From NCBI RefSeq assembly GCF_947495255.1, contig NZ_CANLYI010000003.1, forward strand, positions 124,001 to 188,000: a stretch of DNA of 64,000 nt. Reading direction: 5' to 3'. This DNA is from an uncultured Winogradskyella sp. GTDB taxonomy: Bacteria > Bacteroidota > Bacteroidia > Flavobacteriales > Flavobacteriaceae. The notes beneath the pieces were generated by a model that was not told the origin of the DNA, ran no database searches, and saw nothing but the letters and a program-made list of their open reading frames with translations. Positions 7,589 to 15,562 of the stretch are shown here, piece by piece. The translations under genes were made by a program, and so were the position numbers. Every line of letters starts with the position of its first letter. Position 1 is the stretch's first letter.

Positions 7589-9181
7589 ATGAAAACGATA
7601 AAAACGAACCTAAATTTCCTTTTTATGGCGCTAAGTTTTAGTGTTATAATATTGACTTTTAATGCGTGTAGTGATGATGATAACGACTCAGTGGTATCAT
7701 TATCAGAAGATATTACTATAACTAATAACAGTATAACTGGTACAGCCGAAGGAGATACCGATAACTCAGGTTATGATGAGGATGATTTAGTAGAAAATGC
7801 AACTTTTGAAAATACGGTACAAATTGTGTTTTCTAATACTTCGGCTACAATAACAAATCCTGTTCCAGATGATGTGGTTATTACACAAGATGGTGCAGAT
7901 GTTACCATTAATTCTTCTATTTCAAAAGTAGCTTACGAAATTTCGGGAACAACAACCGACGGAATGTTGAAAATTTATAGCGATAAAAAGTTTAAGCTAA
8001 CACTTTCTGATTTAAGTATTACAAATGAAGACGGTCCGGCTATAAATATTCAATCGTCAAAAACAAGTTTCGTAATATTAGAAGGTACTACCAATTTAGC
8101 AGACGCTTATAGTTATAGTAATATTCCAGATGACGAAGATGCTAAAGCTACTTTTTTTAGTGAAGGACAGTTGGTATTTAGTGGTACAGGAGAACTAGTG
8201 GTTACCGGAAACTATAAACACGGAATTGCTAGTGATGATTATGTAAGAGTTGTTAGTGGAACAATTACGGTAAGTGATGCGGCTTCAGATGCCATACATA
8301 CCAATGATTATATTATTGTAGATGGAGGTACACTTGTTTTATCCGCAAGCAGTGATGGTATGGATTGTGAAGAAGGATATATTATTATAAACGATGGGTC
8401 ATTTAACATTAATACTATTGATGACGGAATCGTAGCCTCTTATGATATAGATGATGAGGAAGACCCAGATGACTCTATTTTACCTAATGTTACTATAAAT
8501 GGTGGTGATTTTGTAATAAACACCTCTGAAGGTGAAGGTATAGAAGCAAAAGGAACAATGACTATTAATGAAGGAACAATAAGCATCAATTCATACGATG
8601 ACGGTCTTAATGCAGGTGATAATATATATATTAATGGAGGAAATATTTATGTTTATGCCACACTTAATGATGCCATTGATAGCAACGGAGGAATTACCGT
8701 TACAGGTGGTACAACCATTGCTATAGCAGTTAGAACCGATGAGCCAGATGGTAGTTTTGATTGCGATGATAATACATTTAAAATTACAGGAGGAACCATT
8801 TTAGGATTGGGGTTAAATACTTCATTCCCAACTGAAAGCGAAAGCACGCAAAATTCTGTAATTTTTGATGGCGTAAGTGCAAATCAGTTATTAAATATTC
8901 AATCGGAAGATGGTACCGAAGCCCTTACTTATGAAGTGCCAAATAGTGTAAATACTATTATCTATTCAAATGCAAAATTAGAAACGGATCAAACCTATAA
9001 AATCTATACAGGCGGAAGTGTTAGCAATGGTACAGAAGTGAACGGATTATACACTTCAGGAACTTATAGTGGAGGAACAGATTCTGGAGATTCGTTTACA
9101 ATAAGTAGTGCAGTCACCCAAATAGGTGGAGAGATGGGACCAACTGGAGAACCAAATAATGGAGGTCCTGGAGGGAATTAA
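7589..9181 (+). CDS. DUF4353 (carbohydrate-binding-like) beta-helix lipoprotein
   Basis: 530 residues. Lipoprotein signal with cysteine in NACSDDDNDS, suggesting outer-membrane surface location. The body, about 80-470, is a repetitive parallel beta-helix of the DUF4353 family, often annotated carbohydrate-binding domain-containing protein: GISGTTTDGML-like strands, HGIASDDYVRVVSGTI, SDAIHTNDYIIVDGG, SDGMDCEEGYIIINDG, DDGLNAGDNIYINGG. The tail is Gly/Pro/Asn-rich (GPTGEPNNGGPGGN). Sugar binding is only a family label. It is the first gene of a unit followed 16 bp later by an EF-hand protein. Confidence 0.8.
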   Translation: MKTIKTNLNFLFMALSFSVIILTFNACSDDDNDSVVSLSEDITITNNSITGTAEGDTDNSGYDEDDLVENATFENTVQIVFSNTSATITNPVPDDVVITQDGADVTINSSISKVAYEISGTTTDGMLKIYSDKKFKLTLSDLSITNEDGPAINIQSSKTSFVILEGTTNLADAYSYSNIPDDEDAKATFFSEGQLVFSGTGELVVTGNYKHGIASDDYVRVVSGTITVSDAASDAIHTNDYIIVDGGTLVLSASSDGMDCEEGYIIINDGSFNINTIDDGIVASYDIDDEEDPDDSILPNVTINGGDFVINTSEGEGIEAKGTMTINEGTISINSYDDGLNAGDNIYINGGNIYVYATLNDAIDSNGGITVTGGTTIAIAVRTDEPDGSFDCDDNTFKITGGTILGLGLNTSFPTESESTQNSVIFDGVSANQLLNIQSEDGTEALTYEVPNSVNTIIYSNAKLETDQTYKIYTGGSVSNGTEVNGLYTSGTYSGGTDSGDSFTISSAVTQIGGEMGPTGEPNNGGPGGN

Positions 9182-9197
9182 ATATATAAATAGAATT

Positions 9198-9734
9198 ATG
9201 AAAACTAATAAAACCAAGTTCACATTTACAATTATAGTCTTATTAATTAGCGTCACTGCTTTCGCTCAAGGACCTCCAGGTGGTGGTCAAGGAGGAAGAA
9301 GCGGAAGACAAGGTGGTGGAGATCAACAACGACATAAACCTGATGCTTCCGAAATTTTAAAATTATTAGATACTAATAATGACGATAAGATTGATAAAGA
9401 AGAGGCAGCAAAGGATGAAAGAGGAAAAATATCTAAAGATTTTGATATAATTGATTCAGACGAAGATGGTTTTATTGATTTAGAAGAGTTAGAGGCTTCT
9501 TTAGATAGTTCAAAGCCTCGAAAAGTATCAGCAGAGAAGCTTTTAAAGGAGGTAGATCAAGATGAAAACGGATTGTTAAATGAATTAGAAGTTGCTGCAA
9601 AAGATAAACGCGATTTAATGGAACATTTTTCTGAAATTGATGAGAATGGTGATGGTCAACTAGATTTAGAAGAGCTAAAATCCTTTTACTCTAAAGGCGA
9701 TAAGAAAAAGAAAGACAGAAAAGACAAGGACTAA
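9198..9734 (+). CDS. Secreted four-EF-hand protein
   Basis: 178 residues. Signal peptide ending TAFAQ, then a Gly/Arg/Gln-rich linker (GPPGGGQGGRSGRQGGG), then four EF-hand loops: DTNNDDKIDKEE, DSDEDGFIDLEE, DQDENGLLNELE and DENGDGQLDLEE, followed by a Lys-rich tail. The start at 9198 is preferred over an upstream in-frame ATG (9126), because 9126 lies inside the DUF4353 gene and lacks a signal sequence. Spacing of 16 bp to the upstream gene indicates cotranscription. Probable periplasmic or secreted calcium-binding protein. Confidence 0.85.
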   Translation: MKTNKTKFTFTIIVLLISVTAFAQGPPGGGQGGRSGRQGGGDQQRHKPDASEILKLLDTNNDDKIDKEEAAKDERGKISKDFDIIDSDEDGFIDLEELEASLDSSKPRKVSAEKLLKEVDQDENGLLNELEVAAKDKRDLMEHFSEIDENGDGQLDLEELKSFYSKGDKKKKDRKDKD

Positions 9735-9797
9735 GATTAAAGAATTAATGAGCAATTTTCTTTAATTTTAAATATAACAATTAAATCAATTTATTTT

Positions 9798-10997
9798 ATG
9801 AAGTATTCAAATTTATTGAAAACAGTATTTTTTTGTTTTTTTATATTAGCTATTTTGGGTTGTAAACAAACTACAGAATCAGAGAATGATAGTAGTAATA
9901 ATCCACCTAAAGAAGGGAGACCAAGTGTTTCAGAATTATTAAATGAGATGGATGCTAATAAAGATGGTAAACTATCAAAGTCTGAAGTGCATGGACCTAT
10001 ATCAAATGATTTTTCTAAAATCGATACAAATAATGATGGTTTTATTTCAAAAGAGGAATTAGAAAGTGCGCCTAAACCAGACCGAAGAGAATCTGGAAAT
10101 ACGGATAATTCTAATAATATTCAAAAAGATTTAGAGGTTACCATTAATGTAGACCCTTCATTATTTATTAAGGAAAGTTTACTAAAAGATATTATTACGG
10201 AAGAACGCACACTAGCAGATGGAACAAAAGCATTATGTTATATCATTACAACAGCTTCTCAACCTACAGAGCATCAAATGGGACCTTGGTGTCCAACTCA
10301 CATTAACGACGGAAAAGATAAAGGTGGTATTTGGTTTAAAGATGATAAAGTCTATGACGTTGACGGTCATTTTATTGCAAACCTAAAAGACTTTTATAAC
10401 GATGAAGAATGGGCTTTGTTTAGAGAAGATGGTTCAATTAAAGTTACAGAAACACAAGATGAATGTGAGGCTGCAGCAAGACCAGATGTTGATGAGAAAT
10501 ATCATAATTATTGCGTAGAATGCTTACCCAAGTATTACAAAGAAAAAGTGTCTACTTACGTAATTCCTGTTAAACCATTGTATTTAGAAAATTCAAATTC
10601 ATTAGGCGGAAATGGAATAGGTTTAGCCTTTAATGGTGTGAATTTTGAAGCACCTGCACCGACTCATGCTATTCTTGCAGCACATACTTTAGCGCCTTTA
10701 GATGATGCAGGCGGTCATGTAAATCCACATGCTGGTTATCACTACCATGCAGTAACTGGTTCAACAAAAGAGATTCAGCAAAAAGATATACATGCACCAA
10801 TGATTGGTTATGCTATGGATGGCTTTGGGATTTATGCACATAAAGATGCAAACGGTAATTCATATGATGATTTAGATGATTGTGGTGGTCATTACGATAA
10901 TGTTAGAGGTTATCATTATCACGCAGGAGACGCAGGTAGTAATCAAATTTTAGGATGTTTACATGGTGTTATTGGGTCAATGTCTGTTAAAGGTTAA
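9798..10997 (+). CDS. EF-hand plus YHYH-domain lipoprotein
   Basis: 399 residues. Lipoprotein signal (LAILGCKQT), an EF-hand pair at about 48-92 (DANKDGKLSKSE, GPISNDFSKI, DTNNDGFISKEE), a linker, then a YHYH domain at about 210-395. The domain has two literal YHYH motifs (HAGYHYHAVTG and RGYHYHAGDAG), the MIGYAMDGFGIYAH segment and conserved cysteines. The YHYH family has no established biochemical function; dense His and Cys suggest metal binding. The EF-hand pair is nearly the same as in the 2153 protein, and sits N-terminal here but C-terminal in the next gene. Part of the unit from promoter copy 5. Confidence 0.85.
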   Translation: MKYSNLLKTVFFCFFILAILGCKQTTESENDSSNNPPKEGRPSVSELLNEMDANKDGKLSKSEVHGPISNDFSKIDTNNDGFISKEELESAPKPDRRESGNTDNSNNIQKDLEVTINVDPSLFIKESLLKDIITEERTLADGTKALCYIITTASQPTEHQMGPWCPTHINDGKDKGGIWFKDDKVYDVDGHFIANLKDFYNDEEWALFREDGSIKVTETQDECEAAARPDVDEKYHNYCVECLPKYYKEKVSTYVIPVKPLYLENSNSLGGNGIGLAFNGVNFEAPAPTHAILAAHTLAPLDDAGGHVNPHAGYHYHAVTGSTKEIQQKDIHAPMIGYAMDGFGIYAHKDANGNSYDDLDDCGGHYDNVRGYHYHAGDAGSNQILGCLHGVIGSMSVKG

Positions 10998-11044
10998 AAT
11001 GTATTGATACTTATGGGATTCCATTTTTAATTAAAATTTTTATT

Positions 11045-12151
11045 ATGAAGTTAATATTTAGAGTTGCAGTCATACTCCTATTTGCTGTCTTATTTAGTTG
11101 TAATAGTAAGAAAAGCAATGGCAATCATAGTCATGATGGACTTGAGTCACACTCACACGAAGTAGAAAGTACATCAAAGTCTAACGATTATTTTGGTGCT
11201 TATGCTTTAGAAAGCGAAACTTACGGTACAAAAACAAAAGTAACGCTAACAAAAGATAAACGAATTATGGTTACTAATGCTTTGCCAAATCATAAAACAG
11301 GAGTGTTTCCAAATCAAGGGAATCCAAATTCAATTTCTGCACAAAATAAAACTTATAGCTTTCCTTTAGTTCCAAAATATACAGGAAATGCAACTTGGGC
11401 AAGAGAGCCAGGTATTGCTCTAAATGGTATAAAGTTTGAACCAGGTACTGCAGAAGTGGTGGTTTGTGATACAGGCGAAAATTATCGTGTTGAAGCTTTA
11501 CAAGATGTTATCGATTTGGGCTTAGATTTTAATCATGCTCATGTGCAACCAACAGGAACTTATCATTATCATGGCACACCAACGTCTGTAATTAATGACT
11601 TTGACAATGGTACAGATTTAGTGCACGTAGGTTTCGCACATGATGGATTTCCAATGTATTATTCAAAAAGCGGAAAGTATAAACCAAGTTATAAAGCGAT
11701 TGATGGTAATAGAGAAGGTGAAGATTGCACTTATGAAAATCCACACCAATCCATGGATATTTCAGTAGGAGGACATCATGATGGTACGTTTACGTCAGAT
11801 TATGAATATGTAGCTGGTTTTGGAGATTTAGATGAGTGTAACGGAATTACAATAGATGGAAATTATATGTATTTAGTGACAACAGAATTTCCTTATATCA
11901 GCAGATGCTTAATGGGAGAATACGAAGAAGAGAGACCACAAGGCGGAGGAGAAGGACCAAATGGAAGAGGAGGTAGAGAACGTCCAAGTAATAATGAGTT
12001 AATGGAAATGATGGACACAAATAAAGATAAAAAAATCAGTAAAAGTGAAGCGAAAGGTCCATTAAAAGACGACTTTGAAAAAATAGATACCAGTAAAGAT
12101 GGCTATATATCTATAGATGAACTAGGAAAGAGTGGAGGCAGAAATAGGTAG
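11045..12151 (+). CDS. YHYH-domain lipoprotein with C-terminal EF-hand pair
   Basis: 368 residues. Lipoprotein cysteine in LFSCNSKKS, then a His-rich stretch (HSHDGLESHSHE). The YHYH domain lies at about 50-295: GIALNGIKFEPG, NHAHVQPTGTYHYHG, GFAHDGFPMYY, GGHHDGTFTSDYEYV, SRCLMG. A Gly/Arg linker precedes a C-terminal EF-hand pair at about 315-365 (DTNKDKKISKSE, GPLKDDFEKI, DTSKDGYISIDE). The domain order is the reverse of that in 9798. It is the last gene before the next promoter motif (copy 6). Confidence 0.85.
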   Translation: MKLIFRVAVILLFAVLFSCNSKKSNGNHSHDGLESHSHEVESTSKSNDYFGAYALESETYGTKTKVTLTKDKRIMVTNALPNHKTGVFPNQGNPNSISAQNKTYSFPLVPKYTGNATWAREPGIALNGIKFEPGTAEVVVCDTGENYRVEALQDVIDLGLDFNHAHVQPTGTYHYHGTPTSVINDFDNGTDLVHVGFAHDGFPMYYSKSGKYKPSYKAIDGNREGEDCTYENPHQSMDISVGGHHDGTFTSDYEYVAGFGDLDECNGITIDGNYMYLVTTEFPYISRCLMGEYEEERPQGGGEGPNGRGGRERPSNNELMEMMDTNKDKKISKSEAKGPLKDDFEKIDTSKDGYISIDELGKSGGRNR

Positions 12152-12186
12152 ATAGTTTAAATCTTTAGAAAATAATTTACAATAGA

Positions 12187-12217
12187 GCGCAAGTTTAATA
12201 TAAAAACAGCATCTAAA
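12187..12217 (+). promoter_or_regulatory. ECF-type promoter motif, copy 6
   Basis: GCGCAAGTTT, 12 nt, GCATCTAAA, located 30 bp before the ATG at 12248. No hairpin terminator separates it from the previous gene, so it adds to or boosts the upstream transcript. Confidence 0.75.
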
Positions 12218-12247
12218 CATTTATACAAATTTAAAAAACACTAACGA

Positions 12248-13042
12248 ATGAAGAATTTACTTAAATTAATGCTACTTACAATTTCTATTTTCTCTTTGAG
12301 CATAGCATGCTCATCAGACGATAGTTCTTCAACTGATGTTGCAGATGATATTGATGACACTGATGATGTTGCCGTAACGGAGTTGCATCCTGCATTTGCT
12401 GCATTTAATTCAGATGCAGTTACTGTAACTTTATCAGATGACGGCACAGAGGTTTATATTGAAACCACAGGTTATCCAGATCATACTTCAATTTATTGGG
12501 AAACAGATCATGCGCTTTATATAGATGAGCCAACGGTTACCAAAACAACTCAAGACACCTATATTGGTGGAGGTCAAGGTGAAGCAGCAAGTTTTACAGT
12601 AGATGCCACGCCTAACTTAACGGGTTCAACAGAAGATACGCATCTAGATACTATTGGTATTGCAGTAAGTGGAGCTTCTATCTTTAATGATCAAGAAGGT
12701 GCAGGAGATTTAGATCAAGCCGCAGGAAGTTTAGATTATAATGGTGCGCATAAAGGACCTGGCGTATATCATTATCACTTAGAGCCTAGGTCAGTTTCTA
12801 ATGATGACGATGAATTGGTAGGTATATTAGAAGATGGTGTCTTTATTTATGGAAGAAAGTGTAATTCTACCGGAACGCATCCAACAGATTTAGATGCATC
12901 AGGTGGTCACACATCTACAACACAATATACAGAAGGGGACGAAGAGTATCATTATCATATTATTAATGAAGAATATAATGCACCATTATATGGTTATGAT
13001 GAAGCCATTGTTCTTTTTGCTGGTCCATTTCAAGGCTACTAA
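12248..13042 (+). CDS. YHYH-domain lipoprotein
   Basis: 264 residues. Lipoprotein signal with cysteine in SIACSSDDSSS followed by an acidic Asp/Thr-rich segment. A compact YHYH domain follows with two copies of the motif, GPGVYHYHLEPRS and DEEYHYHIINEEY, plus GILEDGVFIYGRKC and LDASGGH. It is shorter than the other three YHYH proteins here and has no EF-hands. It stands 12 bp upstream of the MORN-repeat gene and heads a three-gene operon (12248-14345) ending with a SCO1-like protein. Confidence 0.85.
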   Translation: MKNLLKLMLLTISIFSLSIACSSDDSSSTDVADDIDDTDDVAVTELHPAFAAFNSDAVTVTLSDDGTEVYIETTGYPDHTSIYWETDHALYIDEPTVTKTTQDTYIGGGQGEAASFTVDATPNLTGSTEDTHLDTIGIAVSGASIFNDQEGAGDLDQAAGSLDYNGAHKGPGVYHYHLEPRSVSNDDDELVGILEDGVFIYGRKCNSTGTHPTDLDASGGHTSTTQYTEGDEEYHYHIINEEYNAPLYGYDEAIVLFAGPFQGY

Positions 13043-13054
13043 ATTATAGTAAGT

Positions 13055-13681
13055 ATGAAACCAATTCTTTTTTTAATATTTATTACGCTGTCCATAGTTA
13101 GCTGTGGAGAAACCTCCTCGAGTAAAGCGGTTAATGCTGTTGAGGTGGCGGAAGAACAACCTATCATTATTGAGAATGTTGAAGTATTAAAAGAAGAATT
13201 GGTTCTTAATGGGAATAAAGGGAAATGGTATTATAAAGAAAAACCTTTTAATGGGTATTCTTTAAAATATTACCCAAATGGAGTTTTAGAAGAAAAATGG
13301 GGTTTTATTAATGGTAAAAGAGAAGGTGTAGCTAAGCACTGGACTAAAAGCGGAACGCTCCAAGTAGAATCTAATTACAAAAATAATCGTTTAACAGGTT
13401 CCTATAAAAGTTATTGGGAAAATGGTGTTTTAGCAGGCGAAGCTTATTACGAAGAAGGCACTAAACAAGGTGAAGATAAAAAATGGTACCCAACAGGTCA
13501 ATTGGCAAAATTTAGAAACCTTGTTGATGGAAAAGAAAACGGTTTACAAAAGGCTTGGTTGGCTAACGGTAAATTATATGTTAATTATGAAGCTAAAAAT
13601 GGTCGAATTTTTGGTATGAGAAGAGCGAATTCATGTTATAGATTAGAAGATGAAGATATTATTAGAACGAAGAAAAAATAG
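13055..13681 (+). CDS. MORN-repeat lipoprotein
   Basis: 208 residues. Lipoprotein signal (LSIVSCGET), then several MORN-type repeats of the YwqK class between about 60 and 190: YYKEKPFNGYSLKYYPNG, EEKWGFINGKREG, VESNYKNNRLTG, YYEEGTKQGEDKKWYPTG. Such repeats mediate protein or membrane contacts; the specific role is unknown. Its 3' end overlaps the SCO1-like gene by 32 bp, so the two are translationally linked. Confidence 0.75.
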   Translation: MKPILFLIFITLSIVSCGETSSSKAVNAVEVAEEQPIIIENVEVLKEELVLNGNKGKWYYKEKPFNGYSLKYYPNGVLEEKWGFINGKREGVAKHWTKSGTLQVESNYKNNRLTGSYKSYWENGVLAGEAYYEEGTKQGEDKKWYPTGQLAKFRNLVDGKENGLQKAWLANGKLYVNYEAKNGRIFGMRRANSCYRLEDEDIIRTKKK

Positions 13682-14345
13682 AATCATATTGCTTTTTTTA
13701 GTTGTAATTACATTTAGTTGTAAAGAGCAAATTAAAAAGGAAGATATTGAAGTTGTTGAAACGAGTAGAGTGGATTATTTGCCATTTTATGAAGATGAAT
13801 CTTTTACGCCTCATTGGCTAACTCCAGGAACTAAGGAAGAAATGAATTTTCATAAAATTCCAGATTTTAAATTAGTAAACCAATTAGGTGATACAATTAC
13901 ACAAAAGACGTTTGAAAATAAAATATATATAACGGATTTCTTTTTTACAACCTGTCCTGGTATTTGTCCTAAAATGACTAATAATATGGCTAAAGTTCAA
14001 GAAGAATTTACCAACGATAAAGACATTTTAATATTGTCGCATTCTGTAATGCCAAATACAGATTCGGTTTCTGTATTAAATGCTTATGCTAAGATTAATA
14101 ATGTGATAGATAATAAATGGCATTTGGTTACAGGTGATAGAAATGAAATTTATACGCTTGGAAGAGATCATTATTTTGTGGAAAATGATTTAGGAGAAGA
14201 AAAAAGTATAGAAGATTTTCTGCATACCGAAAACTTTTTGCTTATAGATAAAAACAAACATATTAGAGGGATTTATAATGGTTTAAATAGAGCATCAATT
14301 GCTCAACTCATTGTAGATGTAAAAGCTCTAAAAACGGAAAACTAA
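13650..14345 (+). CDS. SCO1/SenC-family lipoprotein (copper chaperone-like)
   Basis: 231 residues. N-terminal signal with a lipoprotein cysteine (VITFSCKEQ), then a thioredoxin-fold SCO domain: ITDFFFTTCPGICPKMTNNM contains the CxxxC copper or redox site (TCPGICPK), and LHTENFLLIDK supplies the conserved distal histidine. SCO1 proteins deliver copper to cytochrome oxidase or act as thiol oxidoreductases. No oxidase genes are nearby, so a role tied to the His-rich YHYH proteins of the same operon is possible (inference). The ATG lies inside the MORN gene. Confidence 0.8.
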   Translation: MKILLERRKNRIILLFLVVITFSCKEQIKKEDIEVVETSRVDYLPFYEDESFTPHWLTPGTKEEMNFHKIPDFKLVNQLGDTITQKTFENKIYITDFFFTTCPGICPKMTNNMAKVQEEFTNDKDILILSHSVMPNTDSVSVLNAYAKINNVIDNKWHLVTGDRNEIYTLGRDHYFVENDLGEEKSIEDFLHTENFLLIDKNKHIRGIYNGLNRASIAQLIVDVKALKTEN

Positions 14346-14383
14346 TGTGATGAATTAGTTTATATTTGATTGATTGATGATTT

Positions 14384-14415
14384 GAAAAGCTTTGTGAATA
14401 TTCACAAAGTTTTTC
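14384..14415 (+). terminator. Rho-independent terminator
   Basis: Perfect palindrome CTTTGTGAATATTCACAAAG flanked by A- and T-runs. It ends the operon 12248-14345. A GATTGATTG run stands just upstream, as at the terminators near 2471 and 4108. Confidence 0.8.
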
Positions 14416-14485
14416 TCTTTTAAATTAAACGGATATTGTAAACAAAAGTCTAATTAGTAATAATAACACAGAAAATATAAAAAGA

Positions 14486-15562
14486 ATGAAAGTACTCGTA
14501 GAAACAATAATAATACTTTCGGTAATAATGCTATTTTCTTGCTCTAGTAAAGACGAATCTACATGCACAGAGTCTATATGGTATCAAGATTTTGATGGTG
14601 ATTTAGCCGGAAATCCAGACGTAAGTATAGAAGCTTGCGAACAACCCGATGGTTATGTTTCTGATAATTCTGATATTGATGATTCCGGTTGCGAGTCAGA
14701 TCAAGTTTTAGATAGTACTAGAGGTGCATGTAATGAGACCTTAGCATTCGCTAATTCTTATACCGAAACGATTACAGGCACTAATAGAGTAATTACCTCT
14801 AATAGTATTCCAGAGCATTTAGTTGGTCTATTTGGTGGAGGTATGGGCTCTTTAAACCCAAATGCCATTTCGGAGCAAAATGAAAGTTACACAATTACAA
14901 TGAATCCTACAGAAGCTAATACTTTAACAGGATTATTGTCAACTACAGGAATAGGAGCAAATGCTGGTCCACAATATTCATTTGGAGTATTATTAAATGG
15001 AGTAGAGTTAGATCCAGTTGCTGCAGAACCTTTTCCGCATGAAGGTGTAATGAGTGCAAACGTAAATTGGGAATGGAATTTAGAAGCCTTAAACGTTAAT
15101 TTAGGTTTAGATTGCAATAGTGCACATGTGCAACCAACAGGGAAATATCATTATCATGGTTCTCCAGTATTATTTTTAGAATCATTAAATGTACCAACAG
15201 ATGCTATGACTTTAATTGGTTATGCAGCAGATGGATTTCCTATTTATTATAAATATGCTTATTCCGAAGCTTCAAATACCAGTTCTTCAGTTGTTGAGAT
15301 GTCATCGAGTTACCAATTAAAATCAGGTATTAGAGGAGGAGATGGCGTTACAATACCTTGCGGTGTTTACGATGGAATTTATTCTAACGATTATGAATAT
15401 ATCTCAGGATTAGGAACTCTAGACGAAGCTAATGGAAGAACAGGTGTTACACCAGAATATCCTAACGGAACTTATTATTACATCATTACAGATGAGTTTC
15501 CTAGTATTCCTAGATTTTTTAGAGGAACACCTTCTAACGATTTTAAAATTGGAAACAACTAG
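14486..15562 (+). CDS. YHYH-domain lipoprotein with thrombospondin-3-like segment
   Basis: 358 residues. Lipoprotein signal (LFSCSSKDE), then an Asp-rich segment at about 30-70 (WYQDFDGDLAGNPD, EQPDGYVSDN), nearly the same as that of the CotH lipoprotein at 2546. The YHYH domain, about 85-355, is of the same subtype as the 11045 protein: FGVLLNGVELDP, SAHVQPTGKYHYHGS, GYAADGFPIYY, YSNDYEYISGLGTLDE. Fourth YHYH protein of the island. Its stop codon directly abuts the ATG of the next gene, so the two are cotranscribed. No clear ECF motif was found upstream, although a terminator precedes it. Confidence 0.85.
   Translation: MKVLVETIIILSVIMLFSCSSKDESTCTESIWYQDFDGDLAGNPDVSIEACEQPDGYVSDNSDIDDSGCESDQVLDSTRGACNETLAFANSYTETITGTNRVITSNSIPEHLVGLFGGGMGSLNPNAISEQNESYTITMNPTEANTLTGLLSTTGIGANAGPQYSFGVLLNGVELDPVAAEPFPHEGVMSANVNWEWNLEALNVNLGLDCNSAHVQPTGKYHYHGSPVLFLESLNVPTDAMTLIGYAADGFPIYYKYAYSEASNTSSSVVEMSSSYQLKSGIRGGDGVTIPCGVYDGIYSNDYEYISGLGTLDEANGRTGVTPEYPNGTYYYIITDEFPSIPRFFRGTPSNDFKIGNN

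Noticed and set aside
9126..9197. N-terminal extension of the four-EF-hand protein
   Set aside because: Lies inside the DUF4353 gene and lacks a signal sequence, whereas a good signal peptide starts at 9198.
12241..12447. Minus-strand frame opposite the YHYH gene at 12248
   Set aside because: Ser/Val-rich shadow of the Asp/Thr-rich lipoprotein linker on the other strand.
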